Part shown: in pieces, positions 46,740-55,755 of the stretch | How positions within the stretch are numbered: the first letter of the stretch is position 1 | How the letters are laid out: the number at the start of each line of letters is the position of its first letter | Assembly: GCF_003970495.1 (NCBI RefSeq) | Contig: NZ_RXWW01000040.1 | Location: forward strand, 1 to 64,000 | Reading direction: 5' to 3' | Origin: Staphylococcus pasteuri | GTDB lineage: Bacteria; Bacillota; Bacilli; Staphylococcales; Staphylococcaceae | Length of the DNA: 64,000 nt | Program-made: the position numbers and the translations under genes | The notes under the pieces: generated by a model | Told to the model about the DNA's origin: nothing | Databases searched by the model: none | Seen by the model: only the letters and a program-made list of their open reading frames with translations

Positions 46740-48149
46740 ATGTGGAAAGAAAAAGTTCAAGAATACGAAAACCAAATAATTGAAGATTTAAAAGGTTTGT
46801 TGTCGATTGAAAGTGTAAGAGATGACAGTAAAGCTAGTGATGATGCGCCTGTAGGACCTGGACCTAGAGAAGCATTAGACTATATGTATAAATTGGCTGA
46901 AAGAGATGGATTTTCTACTCATGACGTAGAGCATATTGCCGGACGTATAGAAGCGGGTAACGGTGACGATCTCTTAGGTATTCTTTGCCACGTCGACGTA
47001 GTACCTGCTGGTGACGGTTGGGATTCAAATCCATTTGACCCAGTTGTTACAGACCAGTCAATCATAGCAAGGGGTACACTAGATGATAAAGGACCTACAA
47101 TAGCAGCTTATTATGCAGTTAAGATTTTAAATGATATGAAGGTCGACTGGAAGAAACGAATTCATATTATTATTGGAACTGATGAAGAATCAGATTGGAA
47201 ATGTACAGACCGTTATTTCCAAACGGAGGAAATGCCTGCACTAGGATTTGCACCAGATGCTGAATTTCCTGCTATTCATGGTGAGAAAGGTATCACTACA
47301 TTTGATTTAGTTCAAAATGAAATGGCTGAAGATGTAGATGAACCAGATTATGAATTAATTTCATTTAATTCTGGACAACGTTATAACATGGTTCCAGATC
47401 ATGCTGAAGCTAAAGTTTTAGTTAAAGAAAACATGACTGATGTTATTCAAAACTTTGAATATTTTATAGAATCAAATCAATTACAAGGTGAAAGCACAGT
47501 TGACAGTGGAATTCTTATTTTAACTATTGAAGGTAAAGCTGTTCATGGTATGGATCCTTCATTAGGTGTAAATGCTGGCTTATATCTATTAGAATTTTTA
47601 GCTACATTAAACTTAAATAAAAGTGCTAAAGACTTTGTAAACTTTAGTAATCAATATTTACATGTTTCTCATTTTGGTGAAAAAATGGGTATGAAATTCC
47701 ATACTGATATTATGGGCGAAGTTACTACTAATATAGGTGTTATCAATTATGATAATGAAAATGCTGGCCGATTTGGAATAAATTTAAGATATCCGCAAGG
47801 TTTTGAATTTGAAGAAGCTATAGAACGTTTTACTAATGAAATTAAACCATTAGGATTTAGAGTAGAAATGGGTAAAGTTCAAAAACCACACTATGTAGAT
47901 AAAAATGATCCTTTTGTTCAAAAATTAGTAACAGCATATAGAAACCAAACTGGAGATATGACAGAGCCATACACAATAGGTGGAGGCACATACGCCAGAA
48001 ACCTAGACAAAGGTGTCGCTTTTGGGGCAATGTTTAATGATTCAGAAGACTTAATGCATCAGAAAAATGAATACATCACGAAAAAACAACTATTTAATGC
48101 AACGAGTATTTACCTCGAAGCGTTATACTCATTATGTGTGGAGGGATAA
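46740..48149 (+). CDS. pepV: Dipeptidase PepV (M20 family)
   Basis: Zinc dipeptidase, 469 aa. Metal ligands and catalytic residues are in [19 protein letters not shown] (His and Asp), [15 protein letters not shown] (Asp) and [15 protein letters not shown] (general-base Glu), with the C-terminal IGGGTYARN and histidine block. It cleaves dipeptides in the cytosol. Some S. aureus work names this locus sapep. AAAAAGGAAGTCG precedes the ATG. dat starts 3 bp after its stop, so the two are coupled. Confidence 0.95.
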   Translation: MWKEKVQEYENQIIEDLKGLLSIESVRDDSKASDDAPVGPGPREALDYMYKLAERDGFSTHDVEHIAGRIEAGNGDDLLGILCHVDVVPAGDGWDSNPFDPVVTDQSIIARGTLDDKGPTIAAYYAVKILNDMKVDWKKRIHIIIGTDEESDWKCTDRYFQTEEMPALGFAPDAEFPAIHGEKGITTFDLVQNEMAEDVDEPDYELISFNSGQRYNMVPDHAEAKVLVKENMTDVIQNFEYFIESNQLQGESTVDSGILILTIEGKAVHGMDPSLGVNAGLYLLEFLATLNLNKSAKDFVNFSNQYLHVSHFGEKMGMKFHTDIMGEVTTNIGVINYDNENAGRFGINLRYPQGFEFEEAIERFTNEIKPLGFRVEMGKVQKPHYVDKNDPFVQKLVTAYRNQTGDMTEPYTIGGGTYARNLDKGVAFGAMFNDSEDLMHQKNEYITKKQLFNATSIYLEALYSLCVEG

Positions 48150-48152
48150 TTT

Positions 48153-49001
48153 ATGACAAAAGTTTTTATTAATGGTGAATTTTTAAATCAAGATGAAGCT
48201 AAAGTATCATACGAAGATAGAGGATATGTTTTTGGTGACGGAATTTACGAATATATTCGTGCTTACGAAGGTAAACTATTTACTGTAAAAGAACATTTCG
48301 AGAGATTTTTAAGAAGTGCTAACGAAATTGGATTAGATCTTACTTATACAGTTGATGAATTAATTGAATTAGTTCGTAAACTCTTAGAAGTAAATGATGT
48401 TAAAAATGGCGGTATTTATATTCAAGCTACACGTGGTGTTGCACCTCGTGAACATTCATTCCCAACACCACCAGTAAAACCGGTTATCATGGCATTTACA
48501 AAAAGTTATGATAGACCTTATGAAGATTTAGAAAATGGTATTTATACTATGACAACAGAAGATATTCGTTGGTTACGTTGTGATATTAAAAGTTTAAACC
48601 TATTAGGTAATGTTTTAGCTAAAGAATTTGCTGTTAAATACAATGCTAGTGAAGCGATTCAACATCGTGGAGAAACTGTAACAGAAGGGGCTTCAAGTAA
48701 CGTATATGCTATTAAAGATGGAAAAATATATACACATCCTATAAATAATTTTATTTTAAACGGAATTACGAGAAGAGTCATTAAATGGATTTCTGAAGAT
48801 AAAAATATTCCATTTATTGAAGAAACGTTTACTGTTGATTTCTTAAAAAATGCAGATGACGTTATTATTTCAAGTACGTCTGCTGAAGTTATGCCAGTAG
48901 TTAAAATTGATGGGGAAGATGTCGGAGATGGTAAAGTAGGCACTGTTACGCGACAATTACAAGAAGGATTCAATCAGTATATAGAAACACATAGTATATA
49001 A
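48153..49001 (+). CDS. dat: D-amino acid transaminase Dat
   Basis: PLP enzyme making D-glutamate/D-alanine interconversions for cell-wall precursors. 282 aa. The Schiff-base lysine is in [15 protein letters not shown] (about 146), with [17 protein letters not shown] near the N-terminus and [11 protein letters not shown] and [10 protein letters not shown] in the cofactor phosphate site. The ribosome site GTGGAGGGATAATTT lies in the last codons of pepV. The pepV-dat pair fits dipeptide breakdown feeding D-amino acid supply. Confidence 0.96.
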   Translation: MTKVFINGEFLNQDEAKVSYEDRGYVFGDGIYEYIRAYEGKLFTVKEHFERFLRSANEIGLDLTYTVDELIELVRKLLEVNDVKNGGIYIQATRGVAPREHSFPTPPVKPVIMAFTKSYDRPYEDLENGIYTMTTEDIRWLRCDIKSLNLLGNVLAKEFAVKYNASEAIQHRGETVTEGASSNVYAIKDGKIYTHPINNFILNGITRRVIKWISEDKNIPFIEETFTVDFLKNADDVIISSTSAEVMPVVKIDGEDVGDGKVGTVTRQLQEGFNQYIETHSI

Positions 49002-49025
49002 GTTGAATATTTATCAAAATTTCCA

Positions 49026-49054
49026 CAACTATCTCACTCTAAATATGTTATAAT
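49026..49054 (+). promoter_or_regulatory. Extended -10 promoter in the dat-ytmP gap
   Basis: TGTTATAAT (TATAAT at 49049-49054) is an extended -10 with a poor -35 match. It would start a transcript near 49062. Confidence 0.5.
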
Positions 49055-49061
49055 CTAATTC

Positions 49062-49334
49062 AAAGTAGTTTTATAAATATTTAATGAGCGGACTAGTAAA
49101 ATGTGTCTTTTAGTTTCTCATTTTTAGTTGAAATATGATGGTAAAAATTATAAAATCTTCTATGAGTGATATTAAATGAGGACGCAATTTTCAAGCGTAT
49201 TTTTAGGGACAAAAATATACGAAATAGCCAACTCACAAAAACTGTAAAATAAATTTTAACAAGCGTGTAGAGCGACTATACGGTTTATATAAATTAGAAT
49301 ATATGGCTCTTGAAAACATATTTCTGGAGCCATT
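49062..49334 (+). ncRNA. Unassigned leader or small RNA upstream of ytmP
   Basis: About 270 nt with no ORF, between an extended -10 and a terminator-like hairpin. It holds a smaller stem CGTGTAGAGCGACTATACG (49264-49282). I cannot match it to a known riboswitch class. It could be an attenuating leader for ytmP or a free small RNA. Confidence 0.4.
49304..49334 (+). terminator. Hairpin before ytmP
   Basis: ATGGCTC (49303-49309) / GAGCCAT (49327-49333) followed by TTTCT. It lies just before the ytmP ribosome site, so it could attenuate that gene. Confidence 0.65.
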
Positions 49335-49360
49335 TTCTAATTGAAAGTGAGGTGAACGTG

Positions 49361-50152
49361 TTGGAGCAGTTTTATCAGTTAGGGTGGACATTAGATTCAG
49401 CTGGAGGCGCTTCTGGAGAGGCCTATATGGCTGAACAAGATGGACAAAAGTTGTTTTTAAAACGAAATACGAATCCTTTTATTGCAGCTTTATCTGCAGA
49501 GGGTATTGTACCTAAACTTGTTTGGACAAAAAGAATAGAAACCGGCGAAGTAGTTACGGCGCAGCATTGGAAAAACGGTCGCGAATTAAGTGCGAACGAA
49601 ATGCATCAACCTAGAGTAGCCAAAATATTAAAAAAAATCCACAATTCTAAACCATTACTTACAATGTTAAAAAGAATGGAAATGGAACCTATTACGCCAG
49701 AGATTATGCTTAATAAAATTAATGCCTCTTTATCTAGAGAAGTGTTAACACATCATGTTGTTAGAAAAGCATTAACATATTTAGAAGAGCATATACCAAA
49801 TTTAGATTCTCGTTTCTTTACTGTCGTACATGGTGATGTTAATCATAATAATTGGTTGTTATCTGATAGAGACGAACTATTTTTAGTGGACTGGGAAGGT
49901 GCAATGATTGCAGATCCAGCTATTGATATCGGAATGCTGCTTTACAATTACGTTCCCGAGAAGAAGTGGTCTAAATGGTTCGAAACTTACGGCGTACAAG
50001 AAAGTTTGAACTTGAATAAACGTATGAAATGGTACACTGTGATTCAATCAATTGGTATGGTTCAATGGTATGAAGAACAGAAACGTTTTAAAGATATGAA
50101 TACATGGCTTGAATTTTTAAATGAAGTTATGAATAGTAACTTATTTATTTAA
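49361..50152 (+). CDS. Aminoglycoside/choline-kinase-like phosphotransferase YtmP
   Basis: 263 aa of the APH/choline kinase fold. Brenner-type catalytic motif VVHGDVNHNNWLL (about 155) and LVDWEGAMIADPAIDIG supply the catalytic Asp, Asn and metal-binding Asp. B. subtilis YtmP at the same locus is the closest family by context; the substrate is unknown. TTG 49361 (product MEQFYQLGWTL) follows GAGGTGAACGTG. The frame is open up to 49310, but that part overlaps a terminator hairpin. trmB follows 12 bp later. Confidence 0.85.
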   Translation: MEQFYQLGWTLDSAGGASGEAYMAEQDGQKLFLKRNTNPFIAALSAEGIVPKLVWTKRIETGEVVTAQHWKNGRELSANEMHQPRVAKILKKIHNSKPLLTMLKRMEMEPITPEIMLNKINASLSREVLTHHVVRKALTYLEEHIPNLDSRFFTVVHGDVNHNNWLLSDRDELFLVDWEGAMIADPAIDIGMLLYNYVPEKKWSKWFETYGVQESLNLNKRMKWYTVIQSIGMVQWYEEQKRFKDMNTWLEFLNEVMNSNLFI

Positions 50153-50164
50153 GGAGATTTGATT

Positions 50165-50830
50165 ATGAGAGTTCGCTACAAACCATGGGCGGAAGATTAT
50201 TTAAAGGATCATCCAGATTTAGTAGATATGGATGGTTCACATGCTGGACATATAGAAGAATGGTTTGATAAGAAGCAACCTATTTATATAGAAATTGGCT
50301 CCGGTATGGGACAATTTATCACTACACTTGCCGCACAACATCCAGAGATTAACTTTATTTCAATGGAACGTGAAAAGAGTGTTATGTATAAAGTGCTTGA
50401 TAAAGTAAAAGAGCAAAACTTAACAAATCTCAAAATGATTTGTAATGATGCGATAGAACTTAATGAATATTTTAAAGATGGGGAAGTTTCTAGAATATAT
50501 CTAAACTTTTCTGATCCTTGGCCAAAAAAACGTCATGCTAAACGTAGATTGACTTATCATACATATCTAGCGCTTTATAAACAAATTTTAATTGATGATG
50601 GTGAAATTCACTTTAAAACTGATAATAGAGGTCTTTTTGCCTTTAGTTTAGAAAGTATGTCTCAATTCGGAATGTATTTTACAAAGATGAATTTAAACCT
50701 TCACGAAGAAGACGATGAGGATAATATCCTTACCGAATACGAACAGAAGTTTTCGGATAAGGGTTCTAGAATATATCGAATGGAAGCAAAATTTCATAAT
50801 AATATTCAGCCAAATACTGATAATATATGA
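50165..50830 (+). CDS. trmB: tRNA (guanine-46-N7)-methyltransferase TrmB
   Basis: Makes m7G46 in tRNA variable loops. 221 aa. SAM-binding motif [17 protein letters not shown] near residue 40, and the TrmB signature [19 protein letters not shown], with [10 protein letters not shown] further on. ATG 50165 ([13 protein letters not shown]) follows AAGGAGATTTGATT; the ATG at 50159 is too near that site. Paired with ytmP as in B. subtilis. Confidence 0.97.
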   Translation: MRVRYKPWAEDYLKDHPDLVDMDGSHAGHIEEWFDKKQPIYIEIGSGMGQFITTLAAQHPEINFISMEREKSVMYKVLDKVKEQNLTNLKMICNDAIELNEYFKDGEVSRIYLNFSDPWPKKRHAKRRLTYHTYLALYKQILIDDGEIHFKTDNRGLFAFSLESMSQFGMYFTKMNLNLHEEDDEDNILTEYEQKFSDKGSRIYRMEAKFHNNIQPNTDNI

Positions 50831-50836
50831 TTATAA

Positions 50837-50870
50837 GCCTGAGACATTTATTGATGTCTCAGGTTTTATT
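50837..50870 (+). terminator. Terminator after trmB
   Basis: CCTGAGACAT (50838-50847) / ATGTCTCAGG (50854-50863) then TTTTATTTT. Confidence 0.93.
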
Positions 50871-51026
50871 TTGTCCAAGTTTAATGATTTAAATTAAAAC
50901 TAGCGACATTATTTTAGTTATTAGGATTAATTTCATTAATATTATTTTAACTTTTTAAAAAAATTGACTTTCAAAATTTTGTAATATCTTTTCGACAAAT
51001 AAGTGAATAATTTCACAAACGTAATT

Positions 51027-51045
51027 GATAATGAATATTATTTAG
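51027..51045. promoter_or_regulatory. Fur/PerR-like box at scdA promoter
   Basis: GATAATGAATATTATTTAG matches the 19-bp Fur consensus at about 14 positions, and lies between TTGATA (51025-51030) and TATAAT (51046-51051). AT-rich chance matches are possible. Confidence 0.35.
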
Positions 51046-51077
51046 TATAATTAAAAGTGATCAAGGGAGGAATAAAA

Positions 51078-51743
51078 ATGATTAATAAAGATACAATTGT
51101 TGCTGACGTCGTAACCGACATGCCATTAAGTTCCGATATTTTCAGAAAATATGGTATTGATTTTTGTTGTGGAGGCAATATTTCAATTGAGCAAGCCGTT
51201 GAAAATAAAAAAGTTGATTTACAAACTATCTTAGATGAAATTAACCAGTTACCTAATGAATCACAAGGTAATATCAATGTTAAATATCTTGATGTGCCAT
51301 CATTAATTCAATATATACAGTCTCGTTATCATGAAACGATGCGTGAGGAATTTAAAAATCTATCTCCATACGTTACAAAAGTAGCTAAGGTACATGGACC
51401 TAACCATCCATTTTTAATTGAATTGCAAAATTTATATCGTCAATATAGAGATGGAATGCTTGAGCATATGGATGAAGAAGATAATCACGACTTTCCAGCA
51501 TTAATCAAAATTTCACGAGGGGAACACGTTGATGATGCTTCGAAAATTATAGAAAGCCTAGTTAATGACCATACACAAACTGGACAATTATTAGAGGATA
51601 TGAGAGAACTAACTAATCAATATCAAGCACCTAGTGAAGCGTGCCAAACTTGGAGACTCGTATATAATCGTCTTGAAAATTTAGAGCGTGAAACACATGA
51701 ACATGTTCATCTTGAAAACCATGTCTTATTTAATAAATTTTAA
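51078..51743 (+). CDS. scdA: Iron-sulfur cluster repair di-iron protein ScdA (RIC)
   Basis: 221 aa. N-terminal ScdA domain with [17 protein letters not shown] (the CC pair), then a hemerythrin-like di-iron domain whose ligands are seen in [47 protein letters not shown] and [15 protein letters not shown] proteins repair Fe-S clusters damaged by nitric oxide or oxidants. ATG 51078 follows GGGAGGAATAAAA. In S. aureus scdA lies beside lytSR, so its place here after trmB is different. A methyltransferase gene follows 3 bp later. Confidence 0.93.
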   Translation: MINKDTIVADVVTDMPLSSDIFRKYGIDFCCGGNISIEQAVENKKVDLQTILDEINQLPNESQGNINVKYLDVPSLIQYIQSRYHETMREEFKNLSPYVTKVAKVHGPNHPFLIELQNLYRQYRDGMLEHMDEEDNHDFPALIKISRGEHVDDASKIIESLVNDHTQTGQLLEDMRELTNQYQAPSEACQTWRLVYNRLENLERETHEHVHLENHVLFNKF

Positions 51744-51746
51744 TTA

Positions 51747-52523
51747 ATGAAAGGGTGTTTAATATATGGTAAAAAAGTTGCAGGTCACACATTTTTAGCT
51801 CAACTCGGGAAAAAACGTTTACGTCCAGGTGGAATTTTAGCTACCAATTGGTTAATTGATAAAGGTTGTTTTTCAAATGATAAACGTGTTTTAGAAGTTG
51901 CATGTAATATGTGTACAACGTCTATTGAATTAGCTCAAAAATACCAATGCCAAATTGAAGCAGTTGACTTAAATAAAGCAGCATTACAAGTTGGCCAACA
52001 AAACGTAGATAAAAACGATTTAAATGACTATATTCATCTAACACAAGCAAATGCGATGGATTTACCTTTTGAAGATGAAAGTTTCGATATTATTTTAAAC
52101 GAAGCAATGCTAACAATGTTACCTTATAAGGTTAAAGAAAAAGTATTAAAAGAATATTATCGTGTACTTAAACCTAATGGAATTGTACTTACACACGATA
52201 TTGCTATTATAAATCGAGATAATGAGGACGTTATAGTTAATGAATTGAGTAAAGCAATCAATATGAAAGTGACGCCTTTAACGCCAGAAATTTGGTATAG
52301 TTTATTTAAAGATGCAGGATTTTCACAAGTTGAATCAAAAATAGGACCATTATCATTGATGTTACCAGTTGGCATGTTAAGAGATGAGGGTTTACTAGGA
52401 ACTTTAAAAATTTTAAAAAATGCATTTAAAAAAGAAAACCGTCATATGTTTATAACTATGTTTAAAACAATGCGCAAACATAAATCAAATATGAATTATA
52501 TTGTTCATGCTATTAAAAAATAG
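51747..52523 (+). CDS. Class I SAM-dependent methyltransferase in scdA operon
   Basis: 258 aa in this frame. Methyltransf_11-like sequence: VLEVACNMCTTSIELAQKY replaces the usual DxGxGxG loop with a CNMC pair, then AVDLNKAAL, ANAMDLPFEDESFDIILNEA and YYRVLKPNGIVLTHD. Substrate unknown; context suggests stress response with ScdA. The ATG at 51747 has no ribosome site. A better start is ATG 51766 (AAAGGGTG, 8 nt), whose frame is broken after ten codons. One extra A in the A6 tract at 51771-51776 would give MVKKVAGHTFLAQ. So the true start is uncertain and a slippage or sequence error is likely. Confidence 0.75.
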   Translation: MKGCLIYGKKVAGHTFLAQLGKKRLRPGGILATNWLIDKGCFSNDKRVLEVACNMCTTSIELAQKYQCQIEAVDLNKAALQVGQQNVDKNDLNDYIHLTQANAMDLPFEDESFDIILNEAMLTMLPYKVKEKVLKEYYRVLKPNGIVLTHDIAIINRDNEDVIVNELSKAINMKVTPLTPEIWYSLFKDAGFSQVESKIGPLSLMLPVGMLRDEGLLGTLKILKNAFKKENRHMFITMFKTMRKHKSNMNYIVHAIKK

Positions 52524-52540
52524 TTAAAATTAAAACGATT

Positions 52541-52573
52541 GATAACCTTAACATAGATAAAGATGTAAGGTTA
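52541..52573 (+). repeat. Inverted repeat after the methyltransferase gene
   Basis: AACCTTAACAT / GATGTAAGGTTA-type stem, no T-tract. Sits just before the stronger terminator. Confidence 0.5.
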
Positions 52574-52588
52574 AAGAAATCATTTAAA

Positions 52589-52628
52589 ATAAGACAAAAC
52601 CCATCAAAAGGGTCTTGTCTTATTTTTT
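52589..52628. terminator. Bidirectional terminator
   Basis: AATAAGACAAAACCC (52589-52603) / GGGTCTTGTCTTATT then T-run, between the methyltransferase and the convergent small membrane-protein gene, whose stop lies inside the hairpin's 3' flank. Confidence 0.9.
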
Positions 52629-52793
52629 ACTTTTTAAGAACATCATACTTATGAATGGTATTAAATTGGACAAGATGATGATGTTATAACCTAAATTTGA
52701 TGAAACAATTGACGTTGAATAAATAAGAATGAGTTCAATAATAATAAAAATTGTCGTAAACAACAGAATAATCTTATTATGTTTATATTGCAT
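52620..52793 (-). CDS. 57-aa two-helix membrane protein
   Basis: Begins MQYKHNKIILLFTTIFIIIE with two hydrophobic helices (about 9-27 and 33-52) and ends KSKK. No motif beyond that; function unknown. The start ATG 52793 follows GGAGGACAATA. An 18-codon upstream extension is open but has no ribosome site. The 3' end overlaps the terminator. Divergent from ytnP. Confidence 0.7.
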   Translation of the reverse strand: MQYKHNKIILLFTTIFIIIELILIYSTSIVSSNLGYNIIILSNLIPFISMMFLKSKK

Positions 52794-52925
52794 TATTGTC
52801 CTCCATATATTTAATTGCTTTAAAATGCGCAATAAGAACTTTAACATTAATTGCTATATATACGTTATTGTATTAAATTTGTTAATAAGAGTAAATTTAG
52901 TAAATGAGTGGGAAGGTGTCTTTTT

Positions 52926-53762
52926 ATGAAATTAGGAGAATTAACTATTAACGATATTAATGGGGGTAATACTCATATTGATGGAGGTGCCATATTTGGC
53001 GTTGTACCTAAACCATTATGCACTAGAAAGTATAGTGTGAATGATAAGAATCAAGTTCATACACCAACACATCCAATTCTTATTCAACATCCTCAATATA
53101 ATATTTTAATCGATGCAGGTGTAGGTAATGGTAAATTAACTGACAAACAAAAAAGAAATTATGGCGTAACTCAAGAAGGCTTTATAAAAGAAGAATTACA
53201 ATATTTTGGTTTAACGCTTGATGATATTGATATTGTGTTAATGACACATTTACACTATGATCATGCTGCTGGACTAACTGATTCAAATGGAAATGCACGA
53301 TTCAAAAATGCTACTCATTATATTCAACAAGATGAATGGCATGAATTCTTAGCGCCTAATATACGTAGTAAAGCGACGTATTGGGAAAAGAATCAAGGTG
53401 ATTATCAGGACAATATTATTTTATTTGATAAAGAGATTGAACCGGTATCAGGAATTAAAATGATACACACTGGTGGTCATAGCTTTGGTCACTCTATAGT
53501 TACAATTGAAAGTGAAGGAGAAAAAGCTGTGCATATGGCTGACATCTTCCCAACAGTAGCACACCAAAATCCATTATGGGTTACCGCGTACGATGATTAC
53601 CCAATGACTTCAATTCGTGAAAAAGAAAGACTCATACCTTATTATGTTTTAAATGATTACTGGTTCCTCTATTATCATGACGAAAACTATTTCGCAGTTA
53701 AATATAATCACAAGGATCATTCAATTACATCATCTATCAAACGTTCATATCGTCAGTATTAA
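52926..53762 (+). CDS. ytnP: MBL-fold metallo-hydrolase, YtnP-type lactonase
   Basis: 278 aa metallo-beta-lactamase fold. Metal motif THLHYDHAAGL, further ligands in HTGGHSFGHS and HMADIFPT. Similar in length and position to B. subtilis YtnP, an acyl-homoserine-lactone-like lactonase reported to quench streptomycete signalling; substrate here is inferred. ATG 52926 follows GGAAGGTG. Ends at a long hairpin. Confidence 0.88.
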   Translation: MKLGELTINDINGGNTHIDGGAIFGVVPKPLCTRKYSVNDKNQVHTPTHPILIQHPQYNILIDAGVGNGKLTDKQKRNYGVTQEGFIKEELQYFGLTLDDIDIVLMTHLHYDHAAGLTDSNGNARFKNATHYIQQDEWHEFLAPNIRSKATYWEKNQGDYQDNIILFDKEIEPVSGIKMIHTGGHSFGHSIVTIESEGEKAVHMADIFPTVAHQNPLWVTAYDDYPMTSIREKERLIPYYVLNDYWFLYYHDENYFAVKYNHKDHSITSSIKRSYRQY

Positions 53763-53771
53763 GTTGAAAAA

Positions 53772-53826
53772 AGGTTATAGTTTAGTTCATTAAGAAAAGT
53801 GATACTATAATGAACTAACTATAACC
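53772..53826. terminator. Long 20-bp hairpin after ytnP
   Basis: AGGTTATAGTTTAGTTCATT (53772-53791) pairs with AATGAACTAACTATAACCT (53808-53826) with a single mismatch or bulge, then ATCATTTTT. Serves ytnP and probably the convergent gene. Confidence 0.88.
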
Positions 53827-53851
53827 TATCATTTTTATGTAAATTTTAATT

Positions 53852-54166
53852 TTATAATTCGATAATATTTAAAACTTCACCAGTATATGCATCAGCATAA
53901 AAATCATAATCTACTAATTTACCATTTTTAGTTGCGGAGATACCGCCAAGATAAATAGGTTTATTAGCATTAATATTAGGATCGTTAAGAGGTTGTTGTA
54001 CAATATATGAACCTTTGACATCCATAAAGTATGTTTTGACTTCTTCTAATAACTTATCGGGATTATAAAATTTTTTCTTATTTAGGTAAACAATTACGCC
54101 AGCTGATAAAATGACTACCGTACAAGCACCTACAATTAATATATTTTTACAATTTAAACATTTCAT
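53852..54166 (-). CDS. Small membrane-anchored protein, PepSY-like tail
   Basis: 104 aa. Begins MKCLNCKNILIVGACTVVIL with one membrane segment (about 9-28). The rest (LLEEVKTYFMDVKG, then YDFYADAYTGEVLNIIEL) has the pattern of a single short PepSY-type domain facing outside. PepSY units are thought to inhibit peptidases or sense metabolites; this is a weak assignment. ATG 54166 follows AAGGGAGATACATTA. The C-x2-C near the start is cytosolic or interfacial and may be a lipid or metal site. Confidence 0.65.
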   Translation of the reverse strand: MKCLNCKNILIVGACTVVILSAGVIVYLNKKKFYNPDKLLEEVKTYFMDVKGSYIVQQPLNDPNINANKPIYLGGISATKNGKLVDYDFYADAYTGEVLNIIEL

Positions 54167-54251
54167 TAATGTATCTCCCTTTTCCATGATTCATATTATT
54201 AGTTTACCATAATGAAGATGATATAATAAATTATAAGGAGTGAAACATCAA

Positions 54252-55328
54252 ATGACTATTGAAGAGAGTAAAACATTAGAACGCATGGAACATCTGACAG
54301 AATTACATGGTGCACCAGGATTTGAAGATGATGTTAAAACATATATGAAAGAACAAATGACACCTTATGTAGATCATTTTGTAGATAATAAAATGGGTGG
54401 GTTTTATGGTGTGAAAAAATCACCTAAAGCTAATGCTAAACGTGTAATGATAGCAGCCCATATGGATGAGATTGGATTTATGATTACGCATATCACAGAT
54501 AATGGTATGATCCAATTTACTAATTTAGGCGGTGTAGCAAATGATATATGGCAGGGACAAAGATTAAAAGTAAAAAATAGAAAAAACGAAGAAATCATTG
54601 GTGTCGTTGCCAATATTCCAAAACATTTTAGAACTGGTAATGAAGCAGCACCTCAAATTAAAGATTTAATGTTAGATATAGGTGCAAGTTCGAGTGAAGA
54701 AGTTAGACAAAAAGGTATTGAAATTGGCGACACAATTGTACCTGCTACGCCATTTACTCAGTTATCAGAATATAGATATAGTGCAAAAGCGTGGGATAAT
54801 CGATATGGTTGTCTCATTGCTATTGAAATATTAGAATTACTGAAAGATACAGAATTAGAAGTTGATTTATATGTTGGTGCCAATGTACAAGAAGAAGTAG
54901 GCTTAAGAGGCGCTAAAGCATCAGCAGAATTAATTCAACCGGATATTGCATTTGTAGCAGACTGTTCTCCTGCAAATGATATAAAAGGTAAGCAACAATT
55001 ATCTGGTGCGTTAGGGGAGGGGACATTAATTCGTATCAAAGATGGTACGATGATACTCAGACCTACTTTTAGAGATTATTTATTAAATTTAGTAAAACAA
55101 TATGATATTCCGCATCAATATTATATGTCACCAGGAGGAACAGATGGCGGTGAAATCCATAAAGCAAATGATGGTATTCCTACAGCAGTAATAGGAGTAT
55201 GTGCACGTTATATTCATAGTACAGATGCTGTTTTTGATATCCGTGATTATTATGCCGCTCGTCAATTATTAAAAGCATCAATTACGAATTTAAATGAAGA
55301 ACAAATACAACGATTACAATATCAGTAA
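54252..55328 (+). CDS. M42 family glutamyl aminopeptidase YtoP
   Basis: 358 aa. Binuclear metal motifs: MIAAHMDEIGFMITHI, DNRYGCLIAIE (bridging Asp), NVQEEVGLRGAK (catalytic Glu and metal Glu), FVADCSPAND and the final CARYIHSTDAV with His. M42 enzymes form tetrahedral particles that trim peptides. GTG 54240 is in frame but overlaps the ribosome site; ATG 54252 (MTIEESKTLER) follows GGAGTG. ytpP overlaps no codons but follows after 16 bp. Confidence 0.92.
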   Translation: MTIEESKTLERMEHLTELHGAPGFEDDVKTYMKEQMTPYVDHFVDNKMGGFYGVKKSPKANAKRVMIAAHMDEIGFMITHITDNGMIQFTNLGGVANDIWQGQRLKVKNRKNEEIIGVVANIPKHFRTGNEAAPQIKDLMLDIGASSSEEVRQKGIEIGDTIVPATPFTQLSEYRYSAKAWDNRYGCLIAIEILELLKDTELEVDLYVGANVQEEVGLRGAKASAELIQPDIAFVADCSPANDIKGKQQLSGALGEGTLIRIKDGTMILRPTFRDYLLNLVKQYDIPHQYYMSPGGTDGGEIHKANDGIPTAVIGVCARYIHSTDAVFDIRDYYAARQLLKASITNLNEEQIQRLQYQ

Positions 55329-55344
55329 TATAGGAGTGAAAAAC

Positions 55345-55656
55345 ATGATACAACTTGAAACAGAACAACAATTTGAAGAATTAAAGCAAGGAAATACAGT
55401 TTTTGAATTTACAGCAGGATGGTGCCCCGATTGTAAGGTAGTCGAACCAGAATTGCCACAATTAGAAGAGAAATATCAATCTTTTAAATTTGTATCAGTA
55501 GATAGAGACCAATTTTTAGATATTTGTATAGAAAATGGTATTATGGGTATCCCAAGTTTCTTAGTTTATAGAGACGGAGAATTACTAGGAAGTTATATTG
55601 GTAAAGAAAGAAAATCCATTGAACAAATAGATCAATTTTTAGCACAATATATTTAA
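55345..55656 (+). CDS. ytpP: Thioredoxin-family protein YtpP
   Basis: 103-aa thioredoxin fold. Active site FTAGWCPDCKVVEPELP with CPDC instead of CGPC, and the cis-proline in MGIPSFLVY. The CxxC with Pro-Asp is unusual for main thioredoxins and suggests a bacilliredoxin-like or other special reducing role. Start ATG 55345 follows TAGGAGTG; the longer frame from 55294 overlaps ytoP. Same gene order as B. subtilis ytoP-ytpP-ytpQ-ytpR-ytpS. Confidence 0.92.
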   Translation: MIQLETEQQFEELKQGNTVFEFTAGWCPDCKVVEPELPQLEEKYQSFKFVSVDRDQFLDICIENGIMGIPSFLVYRDGELLGSYIGKERKSIEQIDQFLAQYI

Positions 55657-55755
55657 TTGAATAGTTGAAAAATATATTTAAAAACTTGTTTTTTTCTGTT
55701 ACTATCCTTTGATTTATTGTAAACTATTAAAAGGTGCGAAATAGGAGTGATATGA

